Assembly: GCA_000320545.1 (NCBI GenBank)
Contig: ADNK01000828.1
Span: 1 to 64,000 of the forward strand
DNA length: 64,000 nt
DNA from: Bigelowiella natans CCMP2755
Taxonomy: Eukaryota > Cercozoa > Chlorarachniophyceae
Direction of reading: 5' to 3'
Positions 13,201 to 24,779 of this stretch are shown here, piece after piece (position 1 is the first letter of the stretch; the number at the start of each line of letters is the position of its first letter). Below the pieces are notes generated by a model. The model worked only from the letters and a program-made list of their open reading frames with translations. It was not told the DNA's origin and did not search any database. Made by a program: the position numbers and the translations under genes.

Positions 13201-13616
13201 ACATTATAAACTACCTGGATGGCGTCTGTGAGCTGCTGCTGCGCTATTACAGGAACATCGCAAAGTAGTTCCAAGACGACTCGTTTCACTTCAGTCTTTT
13301 CTGGTTCTGAGATGAGGAATTGCGGATCTTTCTCATCTGTCTCATCCACAGCATCGTCATCGTCTGGTTTAAGAGCCCAATGTGCCTTGACCGTATTCTT
13401 GAATCGGACCGCCGCTGCCTGCAGCGCAATGCTGCGGGGGTTGTCCTTACGGTGGGCTATAATGCTCATCAGGTTATGCAGAAATCCTGGTTGCTTTTCC
13501 ATCGCAAAAATATTCTTCTCTGCCTGAGTTCTCTCGAATTCACTTACGCCGATCAACGATTTTTCGAAGGCCTCAGCAAGCGCCTGCTCGCTCCCTCCCC
13601 GCAACCTTGTTACCAT
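10280..13616 (-). CDS. CSE1: Exportin-2 (CSE1/CAS), importin-alpha re-exporter
   Basis: Two exons, 13215-13616 and 10280-13018, join in phase across an intron of 196 bases, giving 1,045 residues from the ATG at 13616 (an in-frame ATG lies 6 bases upstream at 13622). The known family role is carrying importin-alpha back to the cytoplasm with Ran-GTP. Evidence is whole-length collinearity with CSE1: an importin-beta N-terminal repeat ending in AIAMHDFPQKWLSLLPE, where family members have a DFPQKW motif, then LPAFFEDTIAKWM, NLFEGDGAIAAIVER, MPYVFQVIAMLLEATP and GLVRLLQAYLKKG, in the order seen in the family. An acidic insert (DDDDAVDETDEKD) near residue 90 is probably lineage-specific. The long second exon is unusual among its intron-rich neighbours. 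The frame stays open upstream to 13892, but that part is Ser/Pro/Gly-rich and probably 5' UTR or spacer. Confidence 0.94.
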
Positions 13617-13622
13617 GTGCAT

Positions 13623-14337
13623 CTGGGGACGTCGAGGCAGAGGAGGAGGCGGATAAGGGGGGGCTACAGCGTATCTAGGGGCGCTAGCACAACCTTTGGA
13701 GGCCGCTGCCAGGGATCCACCACCACCACCATCATCGCTAGTGGTTGTTCGAATAAATGATGATGATGATGATGGTGATGATGATGTAACTATGGAGAGC
13801 AACATACTGCCCAAGCTCCTCCCACTTGGAGTAGTGTTGGCTTGGAACTTGCATCCCCCACTTCGCCCTCCTTTTATTCCTATACAAACCATTATTGTCA
13901 GGCAAGGGTATCAAGAAACAGACTGTTAGCGCATGCGAAAGAGGGACATTTCTCATCTACAATTGTGTTGCAGACCGCTGCTGCAGTTTCCCCTGTTGTG
14001 GGCGGCCGTCCTTTGTATGAGCCCTTGCAGGGCAATATGTTGCAGGAATAAACATGTCACCAAGATGCAAACCGCAGCTCCTCCCTAATTTCCAGGACAT
14101 CGTCAACAAGGTGAAGTGTAAAAAAAAGTAACAAAGCATTCCTCCATTCCTCCCCTTGACCAATCAGTGACTCTACGCAGTTCTTAGCAACCCTGTCGTT
14201 TATAATACAATCGATTTCCACAATATCTAAGCCTAATCTTCATCCTAAGGCTCATTAGTGCCAACCCGGTGACGTGCACTGGCGTGGCCGCCTCCGACCG
14301 CCATTCCCAGGAGTTAGCAGAATTTGACCACGTCCCG

Positions 14338-14370
<33 letters not shown>

Positions 14371-15317
14371 TGGTGTGTGTAGGGTTGTTTTCCGATGAAT
14401 TTAATCCAATGTTTTCGCAGTCGCAGTCTCCATTCGCCATGATGAGCAAGAACAAATTAATTTATCCCTGTCGGCTGGCAAAAAGTACACGGTTTTACCG
14501 GTGCGACAAGTCCAAAGGATGTCGTAAAATGCGTCAGGTCTAATCGGCACTCAAAACGATCAATTTTGGCGTCCTGTCCCATCATCCTTTCAACTGCTCC
14601 ATGAGCAACACTTCTTTCTTTCTTTCTGGCGGCCATTCCCACATGAGGGAGAAATTGGACGGCATGTGGTGTTTCCTGTTCACATTCCGTAACCAACCCT
14701 TTGCGCTGTGGAGCACCCGCCCCACACTTCACTTCCCCACTGTCAGTGCTCAGCAGCAAAAATTGCCAAAATGCGCAACGTGAAAGTTTGCCCACTGACG
14801 ACCTGCTGGCTGAGGATGAAATGAAATGCATGCGTGCGCTAGTGCAACTTGCAGATCAAACGCTGTGCCACAATTTTGCTGAGGCCTGCCTGGACATGTT
14901 TCGTGCGCATGCACTAGCTAGTGGCCAGCACGGTGGACAGCACTGCTCGCAGCACGCACTGCTGTGCAGCAGGTGTGACATGCTCCACCTGCTGCTGGTG
15001 CATTGTTCATCCAGAAATGCATCGTGCACGTCTAGACGTGTGCGCGCTGCACATGATCGATCTAGCGATGTCACATCGAACGCCATCATCAGCTAGTCAG
15101 GGACATGTCTAGACGTGCGTCACAGCAGATGAAGAGTCAGTGAAGACATCGCAATGTGCGAGTTGCAATTGATGATGCTCCAAATATTTGCATCCACTGC
15201 TAGAAGTGCTTGCCATGCAGCTAAACAAGCTAGCAAGACAAAGCTATGAAATGATTTATTTGGGCATCTTCACAATGTGCATCCAGCATTCAGAAGGTGG
15301 CATCCTGCATTGCCTTG
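13623..15317. other. Spacer upstream of CSE1 and downstream of the EGF gene
   Basis: No supported gene. A (TG)n tract lies at 14338-14364. From about 14820 to 15260 the sequence becomes rich in CTAG, TGCA and GCATGC-like short palindromes, as in other 3' spacers of the window. A minus-strand frame of 124 codons at 14457-14831 has no recognisable features and I do not call it. Confidence 0.5.
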
Positions 15318-17887
15318 CTAGCGCCGTGCAATAAATCCAATTTCTTCTTCGCTAAAACCGTGTGGACGTGGAACCGGGGCACCATACTTCGAGTCCAAAC
15401 TGCTACTGCTTGAGACACTACCTCGTGAGCTGAGTCGTCCACCTCTACGCCTACTTCTATAATGACTCTGGCTACATCCATTCGTGCCGCAGCAGTATCC
15501 TATAGCACCGAATATCAATGCGCTCAAGAAAGCCACTGCTACATAAAGAGCAATCTGCATGGTCCCATTATATTTATCGTTATCGTTGCTTCCTTCGCTA
15601 CTGTCACTTTCGCCCCTTCTAGATGCATATAAGGAAGTCTTCATTAGAGAGCCTTCGCGGATCGCGCAGCTGACCCCTGTGAATCCTGGGTCACAAAAAC
15701 ACTTTCCGTGGCGGCACATACCCTGAGAAAACGGAGGTGGTGGTGGTGATACATATGGTAGAAAATCATGGATAAAGTTTAGTGCCCTGAAGTACGCGCA
15801 TGTCGCAGCATGAAAGGAGTAAAAAGTACTTTGATGATTGAACAAAATGTGGACGGATAACGCCGTGTCACAAAAGAATAACTCAAATTATGGAAAAAGG
15901 TGGAAGCTTTTGTTATCCTCTCTCCCTTCCCATCTTTACCTTTCCATTGCAAGATTGAGGACAAGGGATCACGGTGTCGCAAGCTTTGCCCATATAACCA
16001 GGATCGCAGTAGCACTGAAACCACCGGCACTGCCCGTGACCTCCACACACTTGGTTATTTCCGACGTCCTTGTTGTGCGAGACCGGGCATTGTTGTTCAA
16101 CGGAGCAGTCTAATAGTAGATAAGCATATCGATGAGGAATGGTTGGGTAAAAATATATGTGTAGCATATGCGTTAGTGAGAATATGAAAAGCAACCTGCT
16201 CCTGTGTAGCCGATTGAACATTCGCAAGTGCCATGAGAGCACATTCCATGAAACGAACAGTTGTTTAAGCACCCACTGCGAGTTGATTTCCGATTTAATT
16301 TAAGTACGCATAAAACATAAAAAATAGATTTACCTCAATGCGCCGTGATTCGGGGTGTTAATAGGGGCTGAGCAGTCAGAATTTCCCCAGCCGGGGTCGC
16401 ATAGGCATCTGGTACGAACGATGTCAGAAAAGCAAAAAGCGGAGAAGGAGGGAAGGGTGATTAGAGAGGCAAGAAACCAGGGAGAGAAAGGTGAGAATTA
16501 ATTAAGAGAAGGGGAATACTAGGGAGTTGTAGAATAAGAATGTTGCACCTTCCACTCACGCAAATTCCATTGTTACTGCAACTGGGGGTCCCTGGGCAGT
16601 GTTCATGCTCAGAGCAATCCTGGCCTTTGAAGCCTGGTTCGCAGTAGCACTGGCCGTACATACATTTACCCTGCCGGTTGCAATTTGAAGGACAAGGCAT
16701 CTGGTATACCAAAAGACCATAAACACTCTTAGTGATGAAGAATCATGGAAATTTCTAGACTCGAAGTAGAATAATAAAGTGAAAAACAATATGGGATGCT
16801 ATAAATATGAACTTCAACAGATTAATTACAGCACTGTGGTACACGACTATTCTTTTTGCTCACTTTAAGTTCACAGGTAGTTCCGTTGTAGCCAGGATCG
16901 CAGAAGCAGCGCCCATTCTTGCAAAGCCCTTTTTAGTTTAACGAAGGTTCATTTCATGTGAGCAAAAAGTTTGAAAAAGATTTGTTTTGTGGATAAGATG
17001 TGTCAGCTGAAAATAACAAATTAAGCCCGACGAATTCTTCTTATGCCAAATTGTCCAAAGGCTACCGTGATCGCTGCAATTATTTCCGCACATATCCACC
17101 GAACAGTCATCCCCTGTATATATAAATGTTAGCACAGGTTCTTTTAAGGAAAAAGAATTATGAATGACCCGTAAACTGAGGGAGGCATTCGCATATCCCA
17201 TTGACACAGACACCATTCATCGAGCAATCATTTGGACATCCTTTAGCAACGCTTGCAACGCTCGTGGAGAGGGAAGCGGGTTGAGTCCACTGGATTATTG
17301 GATCAAGCAGCCTCTTGCACCTAAAAAGAGATTGAAATATTAATTTGCGGCACTTAATTCCAAATATATGTTTGCTTCTTAGGAACGTACTCTGAAGCCC
17401 TATGGCATTCTGCAGCAGCCTCCTGCGTTGTCATGTTAGATTTACTTCCACTATTTTGTGTGCGCACAGCTTCCCGAAGCTTGAGCCATTCGGATACTAT
17501 ATGACCGCCATGACTGGATATTAATTGCTGGCACTGCTGGGGAGGGGATGCGATAATTATCTCCAGGGATGATCCTGCCCTGCCTGCATTGTTTTTATGG
17601 TGTACTGGAGCGGTATGATTTTTCCCTTGGAAGGGAGAATTACTACGATCTCGGAGTTGTCGTGGTGTATTTCTAACGACTGCGTCCCTCAGTACCTCCG
17701 CGTCGGAAAGTTGTCCAAACTCAGGTGCTACTTCAATAGATGCTGAATCGACGTATGCTCTCAGCATAGACGCGGCACCCTCGGAGTTGTGCCGCATCTC
17801 AAGATTGGAAGAGAAACATAAAGGGACAAGGAGGAAATAGGCGGCAATTTGAAGGGTTCTCCCTCCATGCCCCAGCCTGGGCGCCAT
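15318..17887 (-). CDS. Type I membrane protein with tandem EGF-like repeats
   Basis: Nine phase-consistent exons (17391-17887, 17169-17320, 17066-17113, 16864-16928, 16549-16700, 16334-16408, 16196-16275, 15940-16109, 15318-15722) give 547 residues. Residues 1-30 form a signal peptide (AAYFLLVPLCFSS). An N-terminal region of about 140 residues without EGF repeats follows. Then come EGF/tenascin-type repeats of the form C-x3-C-x5-G-x-C-x3-C-x-CxxGfxG-x-C, for example NGRCFCDPGYNGTTC and HGKCFCDPGFTGVSC. A single transmembrane helix (ALYVAVAFLSALIFGAIG) precedes a short Arg/Ser-rich cytoplasmic tail. Exon boundaries tend to fall inside EGF repeats. Such proteins usually bind extracellular ligands or matrix; the partner is unknown. 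It is head-to-head with the CBS gene at 18535. Confidence 0.9.
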
Positions 17888-18534
17888 TCTCCCAGACGGA
17901 ACCCCAATTCAAAATTTTCAAACTGGAAGCAACCGAAAAATTTGAAATACATTATTATGTCATAGCCGCATGCAATATTGTGTTTAAACCTTTGAGAATG
18001 ATTGTCGCAAGCCTTTTGGAAGCCCCTCTAAAAACACTGAAGACTGGTCCAAATGCAATGTAATTTTAATCTGCGACAAGCAGGATACTCCTTAGATTAT
18101 CTGGAGGTACCGGTAGCTGACAGCTCAAGGTACCCATCATGCTGCACAACTACAGAAGTTTCTCCTTACAGATCCATCATCTTTCCGGCATGAAAAATCT
18201 TTGCCTCGCCTTTTTTAAACCACCGTCGATCTGTGATAGCGCAGCAAGCAACAAAATGCATTCTGTTTCTCAGTTGATTTCGCTCTGATTTTAACCATTT
18301 TCTCATGGAATCGCAAGTTGTGTTCGGAAGGTGAGGTACCCATCCTCACACGTGTATACTTGTACCAAGGTGGTCATTTAGATGTACGACAAGCTGGAAT
18401 CCTTAAAAATATGTACAAACACATGGCGTTTTATCTTAGCTCCCTAACTATGAAAGAGCATCTACAGCAATCAAAATTCAAAGTTACCCGAAACCTCTGA
18501 GAAAGCAATATACGAACCATCAAATTCTCCGCAA
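17888..18534. promoter_or_regulatory. Divergent spacer between the EGF (-) and CBS (+) genes
   Basis: A spacer of 647 bases between two head-to-head start codons. No coding exon or clear motif was found. It is low in microsatellites compared with introns. Confidence 0.4.
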
Positions 18535-19742
18535 ATGGCTGCCCCCGACCAACCTGCCAACGCTGACCTTCAGAAGTTCCTTGCTGCGTTTAAAGTAGCT
18601 GACATCGTCAAGGACAAAGATGAGCTCTTCACCATCAGCTCCACCTCGACGGTTGAGGAAACCCTCAAATTATTGGTAACAATTCATTTTACCTAATCGT
18701 TGGAGATGTGAATTTAGAGCAGGACCTGTGTCTTACATTTTCAGGAAAAAAAGAGAATTCTCTCAATGCCGGTGGTTGACGAGAAGAAAAAAAAATATGC
18801 AGGAATTGTTAGCATATCAGATATCGTGATTGCTATTTGCTTCAACCCTTGCTTCGCCAAACTTGCAAAGGGCGGTACAATCGACGATCTCACTCGTGAA
18901 GATATGGAGAAAATCATTAGCCGCTCAGTATTAAAGAACGCGGTTATCGATCTTGTTGGGGTTACTGAGGAAGGCAAAAACCTCTGGACTTTCGACGAAA
19001 ATGATAACATGCTCAAACTTGCAGAGTACTTTTCGCAAGGAGTCCACCGCGCCTTGATAATGAGGGAATCTGGAGGCCCATGCCTGCTCTCGCAGACAGA
19101 TTACGCAAGGTGACACAAATGCACAACGTACTCGACGACAGACGAAAATGAATATGTACATTTTGCAGATTTCTCTGTAATGAGGTGAAGAAATCCAAGG
19201 ACAAAAATATCGAAGATCGGCTGAAGATGTCACTCGAAAAGTTGGGATTCACTGGACAGAAAGGGCCAATAATTTCAGTCAATGACAAGGAAACTGCTCT
19301 TGCTGGCTTCCGCCGGCTCCTACAATGGCATTCATTTCGTGATTGGAATTTGGCTGCCATGCCTGTCATAGACTCAAAATCAGGGAAAATTATAGGGAAC
19401 CTCTCTGAGTCTGACCTGCGAGGACTTAATGAAAACAGGCTGTTGGATCTCCTTTTCGTGGTGCCGATGTACCTGAAAACCTTTTACGGACAAATGAAAA
19501 AACCGTTGATAGCCTCACCTGAGACAAGTTTTGGAGACGCATTGGACAAGGTATCGCCGCACACCAAAACACTAAGAGCTGATATTTATGATGATGACAT
19601 TTTATGCTATTTTCAGTTGGTCGAATCCAAAGTTCATCGTTTGTGGATAGTTGACAAGAACGAGAAACCTATTGGCGCATTTTCTCTCTCTGATGTGATT
19701 TCACAATTCACAGTATTCGGTTTTGCACACGAGAAATCATGA
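18535..19742 (+). CDS. Four-CBS-domain protein, AMPK-gamma/SNF4-like
   Basis: Exons 18535-18675, 18745-19109, 19169-19550 and 19617-19742 give 337 residues. The chain is two Bateman pairs of CBS motifs: RILSMPVVDEKKKKYAGIVS (CBS1), VHRALIMRESGG (CBS2), NLAAMPVIDSKSGKIIGNLS (CBS3) and VHRLWIVDKNEKPIGAFSLS (CBS4). CBS pairs bind adenine nucleotides in AMPK-gamma and related proteins. Whether this is the true SNF1/AMPK regulatory subunit or an orphan CBS protein cannot be settled here. The last intron, 19551-19616, is 66 bases long, a multiple of three and free of in-frame stops, so its retention would add 22 residues between CBS core elements. I treat it as an intron because LDK-LVESKVHRL restores the canonical CBS spacing. 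Confidence 0.88.
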
Positions 19743-20829
19743 TGTAAAGGATGCAACAAACGACATCAGTGTCGCTGACACTAAATTGTCAGAGCTTGTA
19801 ACAGCATGTAGCATTACATCATTGTAAAATGCTCGTAAAAAAATCGCAACAGCTAGCCAATTTGAAAAGTGTCGCCATGGGCAGTGTGCATCGTCCAAGG
19901 CTTGAAATGATGTTGGCATTTACCATGTCTACATGCACGATCTAGCTGGTACATGTACGTTATATAGCCCTATGAGGCTATAGAGCGTACCGGGTCAAAA
20001 GCACACATGTTCCCTGAGACATATGTGGTGAAAAAAATACTTATAAATAGAGCATATGTTGGAAAGAACATGTGTATGAAACTACATATGTTCGTACGCT
20101 ATATAGCCCTATGAGGCTATAGAACGTCATACTGATTGGCATTAGCAAGTTTCTGTCCCAAAAAGATGTACATCAATGCATGTTGTAAAGCAAGCAAACA
20201 TTGTCTGCACAGATGGTTTACCCGTCGAGCGGCGTGCTAGCTGCGAAATTGGACCCAATGCAGCTCTTGTAAGAGCTTTCATGTGTAGTTTTATCAAAAA
20301 TATCAATTGGCAAATGCATGAAATGCCAATTTCAGTCAAAGCCACACTCCAATTGCTGATTGCACCCACTAGCACAAATGAACATGACCTGCAACCACTT
20401 CAACAAAGCTAGAAAGTTTGCTGCTAGCATGGCTAGGCGAGATGCTGTGTCATGCAATTAAATTCAACTAAAACAATGAAACTACTAGCTGTTCATCTGA
20501 CCGCAGCTACTTGCATTCCAAGCACGCGCTACGCCCAACAACCACTAGCGCAGCTAGCTAGCTAGGATGGACCTGCATTGTGAGGTCAACAAACATGAAT
20601 TTGTTTCCCAACACTAGTACAGTGTGAATCTCATGATGAGTTGTGACTTCTTCTCAATCATGTTGGTGTGCGTGAGTTTTGCAACGCGTCGTCTAGTCAT
20701 GTTTCGACGAGTTTCAGACTTTCCAAAGCTGCAGCACAGGGAGTATTTGGCAGGAAAAAACACCGCTCTTGCCATGCATGCCACGGAACACATTGTGTAG
20801 CACTTAATCCTACCAGCCATGTCGATGGA
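19743..20829. other. Convergent 3' spacer with paired hairpin repeats
   Basis: Lies between the CBS 3' end (+) and the Cys-rich gene 3' end (-). It holds the repeated hairpin described separately and a block near 20400-20620 with multiple CTAGCTAG motifs. No exon was supported. Confidence 0.5.
19958..20126. repeat. Pair of direct repeats, each a small hairpin (ATAGCC-CTATGA-GGCTAT)
   Basis: A block of about 26 bases, TATATAGCCCTATGAGGCTA plus TAGA and an ACG-like end, occurs at about 19960 and again at about 20100, in the same orientation and about 140 bases apart. Each copy can fold into a perfect six-pair stem. The intervening DNA holds several ATATGT/ACATGT words. It could be the ends of a small non-autonomous element or a duplicated RNA-level signal. 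Confidence 0.7.
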
Positions 20830-21497
20830 CTACTTTCGAAGCCACCCTTCGCCGTTCACGTTCTTCTGATTCACAGGTTTACGCTTTCCAATGTAAGGCT
20901 GGGTGGAGACACCTTCGAAACTCTCACAGGTCCCCTTTTGACCATAAAAGCAACCCTGAAAGAAGAAACAATGATAGAAGAACGGAACAGAATAGATGAA
21001 ATAACTTAAGTAATTAACAGCTTTCAATTAAAGTAAGCGACTGTCATGATGATAATGATTATAGTGTTGAGATTGAAAATGACGACTTAATGACCTTATC
21101 CTCCCGAAATTGCCACAACTTGCATCCCTTTGAGGATGATAAGCAAAATAAGAAAAACAATAGCAAAGAGGGACGAAATAGAGAGAAAGGGTGGAGAACA
21201 CAAGTATCACCAATTGTTTCAATTCCAAATTCAGAATAATATATTTCTTATTGCAGATTACATGCTCAAAACATGACACGGAAATGAAAAATGAAAGTAT
21301 TTGAAGATATAGCAGCAACGGCAGAAGCGACCTCATCTTGGCAACACGCTTGCTTGCAGCCTTCTTTGGTCTTCGGCTTTCTTGGGGGTCCAAGACCAAA
21401 ACATTGACCCCGCAGTTCTTCCTTTTCCCACTTGCACAATGAGGAGCCATTACCATCTTCATTAGCCATATTCTTGATTGTTGTATTTTGTTTCTAA

Positions 21498-21543
<46 letters not shown>

Positions 21544-22045
21544 GGGAGACTTTAAATCTCTTACAGAACCTTTCCCATGTTGTTGGTATTGGGAGATTCG
21601 GACACTCAAACATCTTAGTCATCACTCCCTCGCATTATGTAATTCAATAGAAACCAATTTTTTTGTTCTCGCTACAATCCTTATCGGTTTTCGGTGCCTT
21701 ATTCTCTGCGATTTTGTGAGTAAGTATCAAAAAATTAGTTTTCAAACCGATTTACGCTTTCCGGACCATGCGCTCGGAGGCGATGGCTCACACCAATGTG
21801 GGGAACGTGAGCCTGAGATTTTTCGAATGGCACCGATAAATTGAGTGTGAGATAGAAAATATTGACGATATCCATATGAAATGCAATTTTGTGCGCTTAG
21901 TTCTGTTTTGCTAGTAAATCATTGTCGTCATCAAGATTGATTGACTGCTGAGTTACTTTCGAGTCCTAGCCGAACCACGGGACCTGTGCAGCAGCCTACA
22001 TCTTCCCGGAATTGCCCTATTGTTATTTTCAATTTCGGCGTACTT

Positions 22046-22082
<37 letters not shown>

Positions 22083-22739
22083 GTTCAAAGCGTGCGCGTC
22101 TATGTCAAATCTACTGAATGCCGTACTCACATGTAAGACACTTGACCCCCATTTCGCAGCAAAGAGCAGAGCATTCTGCTGCGTCTTTCACGTCAGCAGC
22201 CTTGCCTTCTTTACATCTGTGCAAGTGAGACCAAACCGGAACTAAAATCACTATTGGATGCTGATGTTGCAGGTGTTTTTTGTGTTAGCATACCGCAGGC
22301 CAAAACAGGTTCCGACCAGAGTGTCGTTTCTCCACGTACATTGAGAGTCATATTCAACAGATAACTCCCTACTTTGGCTTTTTTGTGAATTAACAACTTG
22401 CTTCTCTCCTTTCTCCCTTCTTTCTTGCTCATCTGAAACTTCCTTCCCCTCCGCTGTAATGATATTTACAACTGTCGTGCTGCCGGTTTCATCTCCTACT
22501 CCTGGCGGCTGGTTGATAGTAGGGACTGTTTTTGACACCGCATTAGTTGATTCCTTTTCCAACGGTTGATGAGAATTGTGGAGGAGTGCTTCCTCTGGAC
22601 CCCCAGGGCCATGCAGATAGCTTTCCCTCGCCGACAAGTAGATTAGGAAAAAATATGCCAGAGTCGCAATCATCCAGAAGCAAACATTTCGCTTCTGCGT
22701 TGGATATTTTGCGGATGAAGAGGCATTCGCCCCAAGCAT
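20830..22739 (-). CDS. Type II membrane protein with a duplicated Cys-rich module (uncharacterised)
   Basis: Seven exons, phase-consistent throughout: 22294-22739, 22131-22216, 21957-22016, 21748-21812, 21332-21472, 21095-21127, 20830-20955; total 318 residues. A short basic N-terminus, a transmembrane anchor (VCFWMIATLAYFFLIYLS, about residues 19-36) and a low-complexity stem suggest Golgi-type or surface type II topology. Two luminal modules follow. Each reads C-x-W, then G-x-CFGL, a CC pair, then WQFRED followed by GC. Module 1 contains TLVGTCFGL, CSALCCEM, CLTWQFREDVGCC, and ends WCEPSPPSAWSGKR. Module 2 contains ELRGQCFGL, CKQACCQDE, GCKLWQFREDKGCFYG, and ends YIGKRK. I know of no named family I can assign. 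PAN/apple-like or lectin-like folds are possible. The first exon of the neighbouring LYAR gene is head-to-head. Confidence 0.87.
21500..21546. repeat. (GA)n/(G)n microsatellite in an intron
   Basis: Perfect AG dinucleotide run followed by a poly-G run, inside the intron between exons 4 and 5 of the Cys-rich module gene. Confidence 0.9.
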
Positions 22740-23214
22740 CAGTGGGAGGGGGCCGGCAGGGTTCGCTGATGTGACGTGGCAACAGTCCGATCAGTGTACG
22801 TAGAAGATCGATCCCCTAGATAATGCCGGTAGAAAACATGAGAAACTCTTTACTGCGACATCGACGAATTATTGTCGCAACACAAGAATCTCGGACATAC
22901 CCATCCCCGACAAAATATCAAAAGAATTTGTTGAGCATTCAATCCAGGCGACAAGGGTTATGGATTGTCGCCAGGCAAATACTCCACCACATCTCATGAG
23001 GATTGCTTTCCTCGGAGAAACATCGTAAAATCTCTCCGACTCTCTCTACGCGGGTGGCCGTTAGTTTTGCTTTGCGACATAAATTTGAATATTGACGCAA
23101 GCGATAAATTACTCGTGTTTTTGAATTCGTTGCGAAGTACGATTCGCACCCAACGAACGACGAACGAACACAGGAGGTGCTCTGTCTGGCCTCACCACCT
23201 TCGAAGAAGCACGG
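22740..23214. promoter_or_regulatory. Divergent spacer between the Cys-rich membrane protein (-) and LYAR (+)
   Basis: A spacer of 475 bases between head-to-head ATGs, without exons. It contains a few CAACGAACGACGAACGAAC-like short repeats just before the LYAR start. Confidence 0.4.
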
Positions 23215-23674
23215 ATGGTTACCTTCACGTGCGATGGCTGCCAGGTTGTCGTGTCATTAGCTATGTGTTCTAGGACTTGGTTGTATGAATCTGCTATATC
23301 TTCCAAAAGTTGGCGCATATTGCGAGAATTATGTCTGATGCATGTTGCAGGCCACATTGAAGAAGAAGAAAGTTGACGGCCACTTCGCAACCGGAAGGTA
23401 TCTTGCTGCTAGGTGTAAGGGTCGCTCTATTGCGAAGTTGCTGCTGTAATTTTTCACATTCTCTTTTAACGCTAATAAATATGGGTACCCATCAACCGTC
23501 AACTAGAGAATATGATTCTCAGATGTAACTCTCCAAGTGTCTCTTGTGTGGACTGTGGCGTGGCATTCTATGGCGACGATTATGCGGTAGGATTGTGACA
23601 CATAGTATATGGAGGGGAGTGGAATGAAATAAGTGAAATAATAATGTTATACAAGTAATCATATACAAATGTAC

Positions 23675-23708
<34 letters not shown>

Positions 23709-23957
23709 CCACACACGAACCTCACTCTGACCCAATTTCTCATACTTTGCCTATATCCCACAAGATAAGAGTGGGTATTTTCTTATTTTGAGAATCATAA
23801 AATTGCCATTTACAACGTGTAACATATTGGTATTTGACCTAAAAAGCAACACACTTCCTGCATCTCGGAAGCAGAAAAGTACCAGGGGTGTCTGTACCGT
23901 CCGAAAAATAGCAAGGGTGGTAAGAACAAAAGCAATCCCTATAATAAAGGGGGGGGG

Positions 23958-23988
<31 letters not shown>

Positions 23989-24779
23989 AGTCACTGCCCT
24001 CACAACAGGTAGCAGGAGCGAAGCGCACTCAGGAAACAGTGGTGGCAAAATCAGGCACTGATCAAGATGAGCAAAAAAAGAAACGGAAGAATACCAGCAG
24101 CAACTCCTCCTTATCTCCAGGGTCGCTTTAAGTATACATAGTTCACTCTTCACATGCTCTAGTAGAGGTTCTTGATTACTGTCAAATGAGATACTGAAAT
24201 ACTCATGCTGTAAGCAGCAAGAAGAAGCTGCAAAAGACGACGAAGGCAGAAGGTACAGTTACCTCTAAGGGAGAAGATTTGGGGCAAGGCTCAGCCAAGA
24301 AAACGAACAAAAAGACCAAGGACGGCGTAAGCAAAAGTTCATCGAAACTCGAGAAATCGTTGCGCGCCCTCATAAAGGTGATGCTGGCTATTCTTAGGAT
24401 ACTTCGGAATAATAATGAGAAAATGACGTGCGCTACTCAGAACGATTTATTCATTCCCTTTTAGTTGCATACCTCTATTTACTTGCTCATTAAGATGAGA
24501 ATGCAAACCAAGGTTTGTTGATGTTATCTATGTCATTTAATATCTCAGAAAAAGGGAGGCAGATTGAGTATCGGAGCGGTGATAAAGAAAGTCAAAAAGA
24601 CGGTGACACAAAAAATATGAGATTCGCACAATAACAAGTCCGAATAAGGCCACAGGCGCAACTAACGTTGTGACTATATACTTCTATCTACACATTTTTC
24701 ATTGCAGGGACCGACTAACGTGCCAAAGGAAGTTATTCGAGTTCTGAGGGCAATAGATGCGAAAATCAGCTTGCTATGA
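23215..24779 (+). CDS. LYAR: LYAR homologue (nucleolar zinc-finger growth regulator)
   Basis: Seven exons, all phases agreeing: 23215-23244, 23351-23397, 23523-23586, 23847-24121, 24215-24377, 24549-24602, 24708-24779; 234 residues. The start MVTFTCDGCQ matches the LYAR first zinc finger. The second finger is CNSPSVSCVDCGVAFYGDDY followed by AQHTSCISEAEKYQG, the LYAR hallmark. After it come a polyglutamine run (CAG repeat near 23965), Lys-rich low complexity, and a C-terminal segment (LSIGAVIKKVKKT, then PKEVIRVLRAID). LYAR proteins act in the nucleolus in rRNA processing and transcription. The zinc-finger region is cut by three introns. It is shorter than animal LYAR (about 380 residues) mainly in the linker. 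Confidence 0.92.

Noticed and set aside
13623-13892. N-terminal extension of exportin-2
   Set aside because: Ser/Pro/Gly-rich, with GAT and CCA repeats, and the family start aligns with the ATG at 13616.
14338-14831. Frames on both strands at 14457-14831
   Set aside because: They overlap on opposite strands and lack signal, domain or splice partners.
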